Assembly (NCBI RefSeq): GCF_918797505.1
Contig: NC_092801.1
Coordinates: 31,448,487 to 31,512,486 of the forward strand
Direction of reading: 5' to 3'
DNA: 64,000 nucleotides
DNA from: Bemisia tabaci
Lineage: Eukaryota; Arthropoda; Insecta; Hemiptera; Aleyrodidae
The position numbers were made by a program, and so were the translations under genes. A model generated the notes under the pieces. The model did not search any database. It saw nothing but the letters and a program-made list of their open reading frames with translations, and was not told the origin of the DNA. Positions 1 to 11,125 of the stretch are shown piece after piece (within the stretch, counting starts at the first letter, position 1; each line of letters opens with the position of its first letter).

Positions 1-78
1 ATTAACGATGCGGTGGTAGAGCTAAGGCCTCGTCATGTCCAAGTGATCAATGGAAAATTCAGAGTGTGCATTTACTAG
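1..78 (+). CDS. Possible 3' end of a terminal coding exon (edge of window)
   Basis: The first 25 codons are open in frame 1 and end in a TAG stop. The peptide ends INGKFRVCIY and has a mixed, protein-like composition (VVELRPRHVQV) unlike the low-complexity ORFs elsewhere in the window. I do not recognise the family. The upstream part lies outside the window, so the exon start cannot be judged and a chance ORF of this length is quite possible. No clear AATAAA follows within about 200 bases. Confidence 0.25.
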   Translation: MNDAVVELRPRHVQVINGKFRVCIY

Positions 79-1461
79 TCCCAGAAGTTCCTTAAAGAGA
101 GAGTGAAAATTCTGCACATTCGTACATTATGTAAAGTTTTGAACTAGATGAAGGAGTGAAAGTTCATTTTTAACTTTTTATTTTACTTTTCAACGTGATA
201 GCCGCGAAAACCAAGCATTTTTGAATTCTTAGAATATGCTCGGGAATTCCTGGGACACAAATTTGAAAAATGAGTGCTTGAGTTGTAGCTTAGAGTGTAC
301 TGCGCCCAACGGGTTCGTTGTTCTTTTAGGTTTAATGGTTCGCGAGAAAATCCAGAAAAGACATCACTTTTGGATGATGTTGTAGGATTCTAAATTTTAA
401 GTTATTAGCGTACTCACTTGCACTTAACTTTTTTCCACATCATGCTTTCGACTTCGAACACATTAGGCTCTACCGTCAAGTGTCATCGAACTGGATTGAT
501 TTGTTAGTAATTCCGATCTTGGCTTCGTTAAACAAGCGTTGCCACCATGTCACATATCTAAAAAAGTATGTATTTTACCTGGGAAGGCTGTAAAAATTTG
601 CTAGTTTTGTGTATGTATGTGTGTTCTCTCTCATGCTTTCCCTCACCCGATATGTTCCGCCACCGCTGACTTTCCCCCTTATAACATTTTAATGGGAATC
701 ACTCGTCAAACATTTTCCAATTTTTTATATGTACACGTTCTTTAGCTCAGTTATACTCTCAGGTCTCATTTGACACTAAGTTTTCTTCATTTTGAAGATT
801 AGACCGCTGGCAGCTGATATTTTCGTAAGCGTAGTCAAAAACACCATTATTCCTCTTTTTGAACCTTCCTGTATTGGTTGTGTGTTTTTTAATTTTTCTG
901 CCGAAAAGTTTACTTTTTACCACTGATGTACCTATTTTCTGGATCTAATCAAGATATTTTCAATTTTTTTGTTAGATTTCTGATTGTCTATTACACAGAC
1001 AGATGAAGGCATTTTTTACAATTTGTGCAATTGAAAATTGTAGAGGTTGCAAACGTCACAAAAATCATAATTTTCTTAAAAAAATTCAAAAAACGGTCAA
1101 CATGTTCAAAAACTGTTTTGTACATTTGTGTCGGAGGCTCTTTTCTACGAAAACAAACAAAACTCGTTCAAATATCATCAATAGCTCTTTTCCCATGTTT
1201 GTCAGTTGATTACCTTAATGCCCGATTTCTCCATACCGATATTTACCCTATCGATGGTTTTTAAAGAATTTTAAGTTAAACTTGTTACTGAAACTTAGGT
1301 TTATTCTGAATTTTTTAATACTTTTTGAAACTTGTACTGGGCTCTTCGGTGTGGTAGGTGATTTTTTTACTATTCATGTATCGTCTTTCCATAATACAAT
1401 GACTGATTGATTCTGTTTTATTTGTTTTAGGTAAGTGAACTAGGCCTCAGCACAGGTGCAT
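79..1461. other. AT-rich interval without recognisable gene
   Basis: This stretch is AT-rich with many T-runs. Two overlapping small ORFs at 1003-1264 have low-complexity, Lys/Phe-rich composition and no family signature. I see no splice-bounded coding exon, RNA gene or clear inverted-repeat element. Confidence 0.5.
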
Positions 1462-1620
1462 TGGAGGATCCAGCGAATTCGCAACATTCCTTTTCTTCCT
1501 TTAAACCTAAGGAAATGCATCAACTCTTGAAGGAGCCAGGTGCTCTGACACGAATCGATGATTTAACATAGGTTCAAATGAAGGAATATCGGTGTTGCCA
1601 GATTGAGGGATCCGCTTCTG
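1462..1620. mobile_element. MITE family B, copy 1
   Basis: This is a non-coding inverted-repeat element of about 160 bp. One end reads GGATCCAGCGAATTCGCAAC and the other is its diverged complement (GTTGCCAGATTGAGGGATCC). The inner arms share TTTAAACCTAAGGAAATG against a complementary ACATAGGTTCAAATG. Related copies lie at 1773-1932 and 35253-35418, and the three share the central block around ATCGATTCTT/GAATCGAT. Confidence 0.75.
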
Positions 1621-1772
1621 CACAGGCGTGCCTCTTCCATGTTGTGGCATGCAGTGACATCAATCTCGCGCTCTCTCCCGGTGTACAGCGCTCATATTAG
1701 GCACGCAGCTTCAAATGTAAGTACTTTTTTCTGTGCGGGGGGATCAGTCAGGAATGATCTGTCAGACCGCAA

Positions 1773-1932
1773 TTGGCGGATCCAGAAAATTGGCAACAAT
1801 GTTACTTCGCCAATTCAACCTATGGAAATGTATCGATTCTTGGAGGAGCCAGTGCTCCGACAAGAATCGATTATTTAACATAGGTTCAAACCGAGACAAT
1901 CCGGTGTTGCCAAATTGCTGAATACGCCTCTG
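1773..1932. mobile_element. MITE family B, copy 2
   Basis: This second copy of family B lies about 150 bases after copy 1 in the same orientation. Its ends are TTGGCGGATCCAGAAAATTG and CAAATTGCTGAATACGCCTC. The inner arms are CAACCTATGGAAATGTATCG and CATAGGTTCAAACC. It carries no ORF of meaning, and the two ORFs crossing it are repeat-derived. Confidence 0.8.
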
Positions 1933-4283
1933 GAAAGTTCCCGGGAATCGTCGGGAGAGTTTCTGTAAAAATTATTTTGTCTGAAGAACGATGATTTTGC
2001 ATGAAGCTTGCTCGGGTTCCAAAAAAGGGCCTCTTTTTGGCACATGTCTCTGAATATAAAGACATCAGAGATGATTGTCGTATCCTACATACCTACATCC
2101 GTAAAAGTTGCTTTCTCAGCGCTCTCTGGCGACTCGTAACTGCCGATGTCCCCTATCCTCCCAAAGCTCTTCAAGGAGCTTCAGGGCCGTTTTCTACCAA
2201 TTTAAATGTTTGCCAACCGGCAAGAATGGACCACTAGACAAGGTACGAATTTAAGCAATCTGATACGCGTGTTTCTCGACCAGAATATCACGGAGAGCAC
2301 GATTCGCGCAACGAAAATTACCGAAACCAACTCCTAACGAAGATATTAACGTCTTAATTTCACATTGGTTATGAGGAATTTGAACTGCCCCCTCACAAGA
2401 AACTCAAAGCTCTACGTGAGTCAAATCGAGTACTACAACGGTTTCATCAAGCTTCTCAATCAAGCAATTTTCATTTCCCGCCATGTGATGTTCAACCTAT
2501 TTGTGATTTGCTACCCTGAAAAAAATGAGTTAGCGTCAGATGACTAAAAATGGTTTCTATACACTAACTCATATTGTGTGATTTGGACACACATGATTTT
2601 TGGTTTCTGTACACTAACCACTATTAGTGCTGGGAACTAATTCCGCTACTCTAATTCGCATTCGGTAGGGTTGGGTCAACCTAACCTCAAAACAGAGAGA
2701 GGAGAAAACGGCTTAGCGAATGATAACTGGACAATACTTTCAGGAAAAGAAGATTTCTTAAAAGATGAGAGGTAAAAATCAACTGACCGGTTCCAAATGA
2801 ACGACAGAGGAAAGGAATATCCCATAGGTATGTGCAAGTAGACAGAATTATCCTTTAGAGAGACACACACTCACACATGAAACGGTAGCGAATGTTCACA
2901 CTGAATAAACATATCTCGTCCGAACACTTGAGATATTCTTTTGAAATTACGGGAGAACACGAACTATAGAAGTAAGCAGTAAGTTCACAGATTTTCGTAA
3001 AATATAAACTGAACGCGGAACGCTTTAATCGCAATTTAATACAGAAGATTGACGACTCCAACGAATATCATGCTTGTTTACGTTTTGAATCGAACAGACG
3101 ATTTCTAACCTTAACAGGTTTATTTATGTTGCTTTCGAACGTTTTCAAGAAAGAGAGGACACTATAAATCATACCGGGAGTATTTACATTGTCAAACGAG
3201 CCCGAAATTTCACATTTTAATTGATTTTCACGAGCTGACGCGATTGAGGCTGTTGTACCGACGCCACTTTTTCGAAACTAAATAAATGTAACGGACAATG
3301 TGGCAGTTAGTGTTGAGGGCGAATTAGTTTGACCCGAAGGTGAATTTGTCTTACCACAGCGCTAATTTTACAGCTAGTGCTGTTTTCCAATTCTGGTTCG
3401 CGCTCTAGTAAAGTCAAGTCAGCGTATGAAGCGAATTGATTGGTGCTTCAGGACAATAAATTAGTTCTGAAGCCTAATTTTGATTCTACTTGGCGAGAAC
3501 TTACCAAATTAGTTCTCAACGCTAACTACTTTTTTTTCAGTGATATAACTGGGCCAAAGCGTCAAGATTGAGGTTGCCAAATTTTTATATAGCAGAGACT
3601 GTCATGATAACGTTCAGCGCGCGATGTGAATCACGTAGAGCATTGAGTTTTCATGAGCCGGTGGTTTGAATTCACGCATCAAGAATCATTGAATATCCTC
3701 GTAAAGAGTTGATTTCGGTAATTTTCGTTGTGCGCATCGTGTTCTACGTGAAATTTTTGTGAAGACACTGGTGAAATTTTGTATGAGAATGCTGAAATTC
3801 GTACCTTGTATAGTGGTCCATTGCTTCTGCTCGGAGAGCTGAACGCATTGGTAACCTCGCTCTTGTAACCAACCTTATTTTCCCCAAAAATACACGATCC
3901 TGATGGAGTTAAAGTCCGTACTTTCGGAACAAGCAAAAAGTGTCACGCCAAAAATATCCGACGGTCGGAAATGGCGTCAAATCGGTCAAATGGCGGTCCT
4001 AAAGTACTGAAAGAATGCGGAAGTTCCACAAGAATTGCTGGAATTAATAACATTTACTGTCATTTTTGTCGCAATTTGAGAGAGAATTTCAAATTTTGTC
4101 GAATGGAGGAACTAAAAAAGTTGTAAAGGAAGTATTGAAATTCTTCGAAATGTACTTAAAAAGTACCGTATAAGTACTGATTTTTGGCCAACTTGTTATA
4201 GATACACTTTCGTGCATGTCTCAAAATTACGGTCCGATTAAATACTCCAAAATTGTGAAAGTTTTCGGTTAACACCACTGAAC
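1933..4283. repeat. Repeat-rich interval with diverged inverted pair (about 2225-2360 and 3665-3770)
   Basis: No gene is visible. The segment at 2225-2360 (AACGAAAATTACCGAAACCA) reappears inverted at 3690-3765 as GGTAATTTTCGTTGTGCGCA. This suggests the diverged ends of an older element of about 1.5 kb, or two opposed solo repeats. The tail of the 2225-2270 segment (TTAAGCAATCTGATACGCG) also matches the ends of the repeat at 5764-5951. At 2545-2625 a motif TTTCTATACACTAACT recurs twice. Confidence 0.5.
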
Positions 4284-4466
4284 AGGGCCCCTAAGATAGT
4301 ATACAGAAGTGCGCCTTCAACAAACTGTGAAATATCAATGAGACATTCTGATACCACCATTCGTGCGCCACGACAGTCATAATGCATACCCACCTAATTG
4401 AAGGCGAATCTACGGTTTTCACTTGACCAGTGGACAAGTTACGAATTTGAGCTACCTGATCCATGA
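4284..4466. repeat. Dispersed repeat unit 'a', first copy
   Basis: This copy begins near GGGCCCCTAAGATAGTATAC and contains GAAGTGCGCCTTCAAC. It runs to the AGCTACCTGATCC region and is a direct, roughly 80% similar match to 5764-5951. It is the left flank of the large palindrome at 4476-5603. Confidence 0.7.
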
Positions 4467-4475
4467 TTTTTAACC

Positions 4476-5603
4476 GAAAGGACTACGTGCAAAACGGGCC
4501 ATTTGGGGCTCGGGGACTTGCCGTATTCATTCACCTAATAATGCCCCATCTTTTCCCAAAGTTTCAAGCCCCCCAAAAATTTTGGGGAGACGCGGCGGGG
4601 GGTCAAAGCTAAAAACCGGCAAAATTTTCGCGAATATATTACTCAAAAACCAAGAAGTTTTGGAAAACGCAGTTTAAACGAGCGTATTCAGCGCGACGAG
4701 AGCTTTCAGAAAATGTATAACATCATAGGGTTTTGTCAACTTCAGCTCGAGTTATCGCCTCCGAAGCGCCGGAACGCTCAAAAATGACCCCTTATTTTTT
4801 CACGTTCGGGCCGATTTAAAAGAAAGCCATTTTTTAATTTTGATGAAAAACTCATATGTTGTTCCTGAATTTCTGTAGCCCCTCTAGCTCTTTACCGCAT
4901 GCGGGGGAAATGTTTTGGTCGCGAGTTATAAGAGCGGAAAGGCGCGAAGGTCGGGTGAATCGGCTATTTTAAACTGCGCGTGGCGACGGATCAGGAGACA
5001 TGTGGCAACAAGGCGAGGTCGGCAGAGGAGTGTGTTTCGCCGAACTGAGTTGAAGGGGACGTTTTCCCTCCGATCAACGCTGCGCGCGCAGTTTAAAATA
5101 GCCGATTTTCCCGACATTCGCTCCTTTCCGCTCTTATAACTCGCGACCAAAACATTTCCTCCGCATGCGGTAAAGAGTTAGAGGGGCTACAGAGAGTCAG
5201 GAACAACATATCAGGATTTCAACAAAATTGAAAAATGGCTTTTTCTTAAATCGGCCCGAACGCTCAAAAATAAGGGGTCATTTTTGAGCGTTCCGGCACT
5301 TCGGAGGCGATAACTCGAGCTGAAGTTGACAAAACCCTATGATGTTATACATTTTCTGAAAGCTCTCGTCGCGCTGAATACGCTCGTTTAAACCGCGTTT
5401 TCCAAAACTTCTTGGTTTTTGAGTAATAAATTCGCGAACATTTTGCCGGTTTTTAACTTTGACCCCCCGCCGCGTCTCCCCAAAATGTTTGGGGGGCTTG
5501 AAACTTTGGGGAAAGATGGGGCATTGTTAGGTGAATGAATAGGGCAAGTCTCAAAGGTATCCGCCCTGAGCCCCAAATGGCCCGTTTTGCACGTAATCCT
5601 TTC
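4476..5603. mobile_element. Large foldback palindrome, 1.13 kb
   Basis: The two halves are near-complementary over about 500 bases each. The left outer end GAAAGGACTACGTGC pairs with the right outer end GCACGTAATCCTTTC. Further pairing includes AAGTTTCAAGCCCCCC with GGGGGGCTTGAAACTT and AACTCGAGCTGAAGTTGAC with its complement. The unpaired centre lies around 4985-5085. Symmetry is strong enough that small ORFs on opposite strands (4915-5139 plus, 4926-5150 minus) begin with the same peptide MVASYKSGK. No transposase is encoded. This is best read as a foldback-type non-autonomous element. Confidence 0.9.
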
Positions 5604-5613
5604 ACGTAGGACA

Positions 5614-5756
5614 CGGTTTTTGCGATTACGTATGCTTTTAGCGCCCAAGCATAGAATTTCATTGATTTAGCCTCTTATAATGTTATCACATGTGACCCAG
5701 AGAACCCATGAAAATACATCACTAAAGAAACTACGTACTGATAATCTACGAATTTA
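5614..5756. repeat. Dispersed repeat unit 'b', first copy
   Basis: This segment runs from TTTTTGCGATTACGTATGC through TTAGCGCCCAAGCATAGAAT to AATCTACGAATTT. It matches 5979-6122 directly at roughly 90% identity. It is the right flank of the large palindrome. Confidence 0.8.
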
Positions 5757-5763
5757 ATCACTA

Positions 5764-5951
5764 ATCAGGGCACTAAGATAGGATACAGAAGTGCGCCTTC
5801 AAGAAACAGTGTAATCTCAATGCTAAATTGTGATACCACTATTCGTACGTCACGATAGTCATTGTGCATAGTCGGCTAATTGAGGGCGAATCTTCGGTTA
5901 CGGATGGACTAGAAAACAAGTTACGAATCTAAGCAATCTGATACATGTTTT
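5764..5951. repeat. Dispersed repeat unit 'a', second copy
   Basis: This is a direct partner of 4284-4466, sharing GATACAGAAGTGCGCCTTCA and the tail CAAGTTACGAAT. With unit 'b' it forms an a-b-a'-b' order that the palindrome interrupts. Confidence 0.7.
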
Positions 5952-5978
5952 GAGACAAATTTTCACGTTATTGCGGAC

Positions 5979-6122
5979 ACGATCATTGCGATTGCATACG
6001 CTTTTAGCGCCCAAGCATAGAATGTCATTGATTTAGCCTCTTAAAATGTTATCAAATGTTACCCAGAGAACCCATGAAAATACTTCACTATGGAAACTAC
6101 GCACTGAAAATCTACGAATTTC
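5979..6122. repeat. Dispersed repeat unit 'b', second copy
   Basis: This is a direct partner of 5614-5756. The shared blocks include GCTTTTAGCGCCCAAGCAT and CCCAGAGAACCCATGAAAAT. Confidence 0.8.
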
Positions 6123-7071
6123 ACTTTCAAATCTCTGAAAAGGGCCTTTTTCATTTATTGTTAGGCACGACAGCCGTTAATTTTTCCTTCCACGTCCTGT
6201 CGTAGTTAAGTTTTGAACACACAACAAACAAAATCTGAGGTTACACATTGGCGGAAAATGGCTTCATTTAATATAAAAGTACAGTTCTCATTGGATCTCT
6301 GGCGAAATAATACCCATTGTACCTAGGACTGTTTTCCTTATAACAATGTCAATTCTCACTTACGACTTTTTCATGGGTCTCGTTTTTATACAAAGAAGGC
6401 GAAGTATGCTGATTTGGCTGTTTCACTGATTTCATTTAAAAGAGATCGGACTAATTTTAAAAGAAACAGGATTTTGAAATTTGGTACGTCACGACTCCCT
6501 GTGCTATTTCAGCAGTGCAAGGACTACCCTTGGCACGGCCACGGTCTTATAAGTATTATAAAGAAATTAAAAAACGCAGCCCTGTTATCTCTAGGATTTA
6601 CAATTGAAAAATACAGTCCTTCACAAAAATCAATCAACCTAAAATTTTGAAGCATATGTAACTTTTACAAGCTTACAAAAGTTCAAAACGAGCCCGCCAG
6701 TCATTCTCTGGCAAGGAGGTAAGGCACTGGTTTCAGGACATTTTGTCGACGATTTTTTGTCTGCGCACCTTTTTTGTCCAGTAGTTTACGCCCACACGTA
6801 AAATAAGCAACAATGACTTGGTCCAAGCGTTATATTTTAGTCGGTATGTAAAATTACATTGACAATATGGAAATGAGAAATTGAGAGGGAAGGAGGTGTT
6901 GTTATGGTTGCTCATTTTCTAAATTAAATGTTATTACTTTCTCCTTTTGAATCATCTTTTTAAATTCTCATTGGTGAATATTTGGTTTTATTTCTATATC
7001 CTTAAAATATTCGATGTACAATATACCTTACATATGTCACGATATAATGGCTGTAATTTTCATATGAAATT
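6123..7071. other. No gene; one end of a dispersed repeat
   Basis: This is AT-rich sequence without a recognisable coding exon. At 6690-6795 there is a repeat (CGAGCCCGCCAGTCA ... GACGATTTTTTGTC). Part of it returns inverted at about 9570-9660 and part directly at about 10115-10245, so it belongs to an old dispersed family. Confidence 0.5.
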
Positions 7072-7148
7072 TATTCAACTTGCAGCCACAAAAATTGAAA
7101 CTTGGTTCCTCCGCAACGTTTCGCCCCACATGGGGGGCATGCGATGGG

Positions 7149-7427
7149 GGGAATTGCAATGTTGCTTATATAGGCCATACTAAATGCTACCTGGGAGAAC
7201 GAATAAGGTCACACAAGTATGACGAAAAGGAGAAAACCGCTTTGCACCAACACAGCCAGGAACAACAGCACAAATTTGATTTCAAAAATCCAGAAGTACT
7301 GATCAGAGAACCCAATTTCAAGGCAAGGTTGTATCATGAAGTTAAACAAATTAAACGGTGCTCAAATTCCATTAATTTCAGTACTGACACCGATGAACTG
7401 GGCACGGCGTACAGTCTTTTCTTCTGA
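7149..7427 (+). pseudogene. GIY-YIG endonuclease domain of a Penelope-like retroelement (fragment)
   Basis: About 92 residues are open to a TGA. They start GGNCNVAYIGHT and run through LGERIRSHK, LHQHSQEQQHKFDF and LYHEVKQI to a C-terminal LGTAYSLFF. The order fits the Penelope-type EN domain: Cys-x-x-x-Tyr-Ile-Gly, then the conserved Arg (in ERIRSH), a His-rich linker and the catalytic Glu (in HEVKQI). In the family this nuclease follows the RT and nicks target DNA. Here nothing of the RT remains upstream. The ORF enters directly from the inverted flank, so this is a truncated copy. The open frame can be followed back to an ATG at 7080, but those codons come from the flank repeat and are probably not native. 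Confidence 0.8.
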
Positions 7428-7499
7428 TTATTTTACGTGTAGTTATCTGTTTGCTCCTCTCAGTGACGTGCTCTCTTTGTTCACCGGTCAGTTTGCGAG

Positions 7500-7663
7500 C
7501 AGTGGCGTGGCGTGAATGATCGATTATCGATATTTCTCCACTTGAAACTATAGTAAAGAATCGATTATCAAGGTGTTCGCTGCGAACACCTTGATAATCG
7601 ATCATTTTCCATAGGTTTAAATGGTAGATCATTCGATACATCGTAAAGCACACCACGCCACTG
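7500..7663. mobile_element. MITE family A, copy 1 (nested in the Penelope-like remnant)
   Basis: This 164-bp, almost fully palindromic element runs from CAGTGGCGTGGCGTG to CACCACGCCACTG. Its centre is GTGTTCGCTGCGAACACC, and the arms carry ATCGATTAT and the TAGGTTTAAATGG block. Full copies occur at 12091, 18228, 35617 and 43218, and a half copy near 32717. It is inserted downstream of the GIY-YIG stop. Confidence 0.9.
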
Positions 7664-8268
7664 TTTTCGAGCATGGCCACCGTTGTAGTTTTAGTTTTTG
7701 TGCTTTCGTGTTTTTTAAAAAAAGTTTTAAATTTTTCTGTGTAGACATTCGTCCATTTCAATATTTCGCGAAGACAATCGATCAGCTTTTATGGTTAGTT
7801 TTTTAGTTATAATGTTTGCCTCCCTGAGGATGCCCCCCAGGCGCGGCAAAACGCTGCGGAGGAACTAAGTTTCAATTTTTGTGGCGCAAGCTGAATAAGG
7901 TAAAATTTCAGACCTTACATATGTACAGGTACTTTTTTTTTATTTTTTTAATTTTTCCTTTACGAAATTATTACTTCATTTTGAAAACATTTATATTTTT
8001 AAAACGCGACAAATATTTGTAAAACCTTTTCCAAGCGACATTAATCTCAGTGAGCCGCAGTTGTGCCGACAGAAACTACAAAAATGAAATTAAGAGGGGA
8101 AAAAACCAAGAAGCACGCAATCTTTAGTTTTAACCCATTTGTACATCGACCTTTCAGAGTCAAATACGTGAAATTTTGAGCGTTTGGTTGCGCGTACACC
8201 TCGCTGCAGCACAATAAAAGCACAAAATGTAAAAGAAATGTGACACGGATAAATGGGGATAAATCGCG

Positions 8269-8751
8269 ATGCTAAATGGGGTTCTCTGGGACCAGAGTAT
8301 CTCCAAGGAGACCAAAAGAAAAATTTACAACGTCATCGTGAGGAGTATCGTAACTTACGGGAGTGAGGTCTGGCAACTCAAGAAAAGAACTGAAGACATG
8401 CTTAGGGCAACCGAGATGGACTTTTGGCGAAGGTCTGCTGGGATATCGAGAAGAGAGCGTATCCGCAATGAAAGGGTACGCGAGATAATGGGTGTGGAGA
8501 AGGACATCGTGCACGATATCAGGTCCAAGCAGTTGGTCTGGTATGGACATGTGCGAAGGATGGCAGATGATCGGTTGCCCAAGCAGGTCTTCGATTGGGT
8601 TCCTCCCGGAAGGCGACGGCGCGGACGTCCTGTGAAAGGTTGGCGACAAGGGGTGGAGGAGGAGATCAGAAGGTGCCAATTGCCTGATGATCTCTGGGAG
8701 GATAGGGGGCAATGGCGATTGAGCGTCGCAGAGCGCGAAGCGGCGCTATAA
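8269..8751 (+). pseudogene. C-terminal part of a non-LTR (RTE-like) reverse transcriptase, 5'-truncated
   Basis: This 160-residue open frame matches the C-terminal end of insect RTE-type endonuclease/reverse transcriptase proteins. It has the LNGVLWDQSISKETKRKIY thumb region, IVTYGSEVW, and RRERIRNERVRE. LVWYGHVRRM follows, then the basic GRRRRGRPVKGW block with WEDRGQWRL near the end. The catalytic fingers/palm with the DD motif and the AP endonuclease are missing, and an in-frame stop lies just upstream of the first Met. This is the usual outcome of 5'-truncated target-primed insertion. The stop is followed by AAAGCGACTTTATGTATGTG, a typical RTE-like 3' end. A second fragment of the same family's 3' end is at about 60795-60975. 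Confidence 0.85.
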
Positions 8752-8934
8752 AAGCGACTTTATGTATGTGTATGTTATTATTCTCCTTTGATAAATTGAA
8801 ACATATTTTTTCCCATCAATTTAAATGAGAGTAATCCATGCAGAGTGTGTACACATTTCTAAATAATGAATTAAAAAACGCTGACTATGCGAGTATAAAT
8901 ATCGAAGCCGAACAGAGCGGAGCGACGCGACGTG

Positions 8935-9052
8935 CTGCCAGCGCGAGAGGCTCACTGGCGCCTACAAACCTAAGTGGATACCTCACGCATTGCACAATGC
9001 TTGAAGTATCCACTTAGGTTTGTAGGCGCCAATGCGCGTTTCGCGCTGGCCG
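8935..9052. repeat. Short GC-rich inverted repeat
   Basis: TGGCGCCTACAAACCTAAG at 8956 continues as TGGATAC and is mirrored at 9006-9031. The loop is about 24 bases (CTCACGCATTGCACAATGCT). The flanks add a weaker pairing of GCCAGCGCGA with CGCGCTGGC. The arms match without a mismatch over 26 bases. Confidence 0.85.
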
Positions 9053-9379
9053 CCCGCCCGCCTCGCGGCGGCACCTGAAGCAACCATTTCACAACAGAGA
9101 TGTTGCACAGTATTATACAAAATTGAACGTATTAAGAATGACAGGCATCCTTTAAAAGTACAGATCTTTCCTCAAAAATAAATCAAGATACTTATGGTAC
9201 ACAGGAAAAATCTAAGAGCCTTTAGCCGAGGCAAATATAGAGGTTTATCCGGTTCAGGTATAACAAAGTGGGAATTTTTTGAAAGATAATTAAGTCCTGT
9301 TACACCATAGAGGTGTAGAGAGTTTTAGTGAATTTTGTCTCATGAAATTGACGCTCCCCCATCTTTAGCAAAACTCTCA

Positions 9380-10300
9380 ACTATATATTATTGTCCGTTG
9401 GACCAAACAGACCAAACAAAAAAAAAAAAAACAAGCAAACCCTCATTCTTTCAAGACATTATACATTTTCATCCAAAAACGTCGTGTGCAATTGTCGTTT
9501 GTATTTACATATGGGCCAATTAACTTTGGGTCCTAACTGGCACGTGGACCAAAACTCCCATGCCGAAAAAATGCGTGGACGTAAATTACTGGAAAGAACA
9601 GGTGCGCGGACAAAAAATCGTTGACGAAATGTCCTGTAACCAAGGCACTTGACACATTGTATCGAGTTGGGCGTCGAAACGATCGCAATACTCGCCAAAA
9701 TTATTGAATATACCGGAAATGTAGGACGTTTCGAGCAGCCACGTACCTGATTTCGGCAGCAAAAACAATAAAAATGAATGAAAAATTGCAATGCGTCACA
9801 GGCCTACTTTCAGGAACAAAAAACCAAAATATTTATTAAAAAATTGAAATGCGTCGCAGGCCTGTTTTCGGCAGCAAAAAACATCAATAAATGATAGAAA
9901 ATTGAAGTGCCACCTACTTTATTATTTTTCATCACGCAATAAATCATTTTTTATCGACCTCTATTGCTTTTTTGTGGCTGGAAATGGATTTATGACGCCT
10001 CAAAACATCCTGCAGGCCTTTTGACGCACCAAGAGTAAGGGAAAGGTAATAGAAATAAACAATGAGATCCAACGATATGTGTTGATGAGGCGCACATTTT
10101 GGATTTTGCACAGCTCGCAAAGATTCAAGACGAGCCCGCCAGTCACTTTCCGGTAAGCAACTCAGGCACTCGATACATTGTATCGAAGTGGGGGTCGAAA
10201 CGATCGCAAAGGGGTATTATAGTATATACGCGCCAAAATGTCTCGTTCGTGCGGATTTTACATGAAGAATTCATTTTAAGTATTTGTTTACTTACAATCG
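9380..10300. repeat. Diverged dispersed repeat, several partial copies
   Basis: The block at 9645-9710 (CATTGTATCGAGTTGGGCG, CGAAACGATCGCAA) recurs directly at 10170-10240. The block at 9570-9650 (GGACAAAAAATCGTTGACG) is inverted relative to 6719-6795. At 9780-9910 a piece containing AAAAATTGAAATGCGTC is duplicated about three times at about 60-bp spacing. No coding capacity is evident. Confidence 0.55.
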
Positions 10301-10454
10301 ATTGAAGACGAGCGGAACACAACTATAATGAAAAGGTAGGCATAGAATCTCATTGTAGAATGTAACTCTGCGTATGATGACCACTCTGCAAATGCTCTTC
10401 TCACAGCTTACACAACGTGTTGTGCATCACTCTGATATTTTTCGACAGATTTCT

Positions 10455-10960
10455 CGTTTCCATTGCGTCATTTCTAGGTTTTGAATGTGGCAATAACACC
10501 ATCGATTGAATTTTTTTCTTATTTCTTTTCTCTGGGAGTCCTTTTTTTGTGAGTCGTTCGCAAGCTGACTGGCGTCGGTGGATCCGTACGCAAGTGTTGT
10601 TCTTGTGTGGTTTAAAAGTTCAGTTTTCCTCGAAAAGTGGGCATTGTTCCTCTCAGACCTTTATCCAGCTAAGGTAAGAATAATGCCCAAAATGGATTTT
10701 ACGTTTCTGCGACGTGGTTAGGTTTCGAATATGACAATAACACCGTCGATTGGATTTTTTTCTTATTACTTCTCTCTGGAAGTCCTTTTTTTGTGAGTCG
10801 TTCGCAAGCTGACTATCTTTGTGAGGGAGATCCATACGCAAATGTTTTTGTGTGGTTTATAAGTTCAGTTTTCCCCGAAAAGTGAGCATTTTTCCTCTCT
10901 CACGAGACATTTATCCTGCTGCAGTCCGAATATAGCCCATAATGAAATGTTGCCGTTTCT
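10455..10960. repeat. Tandem duplication, about 245 bp, two copies
   Basis: Shared blocks in the same order include ACACCATCGATTGAATTTTT / ACACCGTCGATTGGATTTTT, CTTTTTTTGTGAGTCGTTCG, CAAGCTGACT and AGTTCAGTTTTCC.CGAAAAG. The copies are about 85-90% alike. No gene is present in them. Confidence 0.8.
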
Positions 10961-10979
10961 GCGAATAGATTCGGCTTAT

Positions 10980-11125
10980 TTTTTGCAAGATATATACGGA
11001 CTTATAAAACAATGGGTCTGTTGCACGCAAGAGATACAGGCATCCAAATACACTTTTTTTCGGTAAATTTGCTCGAAAATCACGTCGAGGACACCAAAAA
11101 ACTTTGGAAAACACTTCTAAGCGAG
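10980..11125. repeat. Dispersed repeat with conserved core GTCTGTTGCACGCAAGAGAT
   Basis: The core AATGGGTCTGTTGCACGC, continuing AAGAGATACAG, recurs inverted at about 28258-28390 and 58490-58600, with a shorter copy at 12655-12695. The 3' flank (CTCGAAAATCACGT, AACACTTCTAAGCG) also aligns with the 28258 and 58490 copies, so the whole of roughly 130 bp is the repeat. Confidence 0.7.

Larger units (their letters stand above)
7072..7897 (+). mobile_element. Penelope-like element remnant with inverted flanks
   Basis: A segment of about 68 bp at 7072-7140 (CCACAAAAATTGAAACTT, GTTCCTCCGCAACGTTTCG, TGGGGGGCAT) returns inverted at 7829-7897. A GIY-YIG endonuclease fragment lies between them. Terminal repeats in direct or inverted arrangement are known for Penelope-like retroelements, where they are called pseudo-LTRs. 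Family A MITE copy 1 (7500-7663) is nested in the 3' part. The reverse-transcriptase domain is absent, so the copy is heavily 5'-deleted. Confidence 0.75.

Noticed and set aside
4915..5150. Opposed ORFs starting with the same MVASYKSGK peptide
   Set aside because: The identity is a consequence of the palindrome, not of a gene pair.
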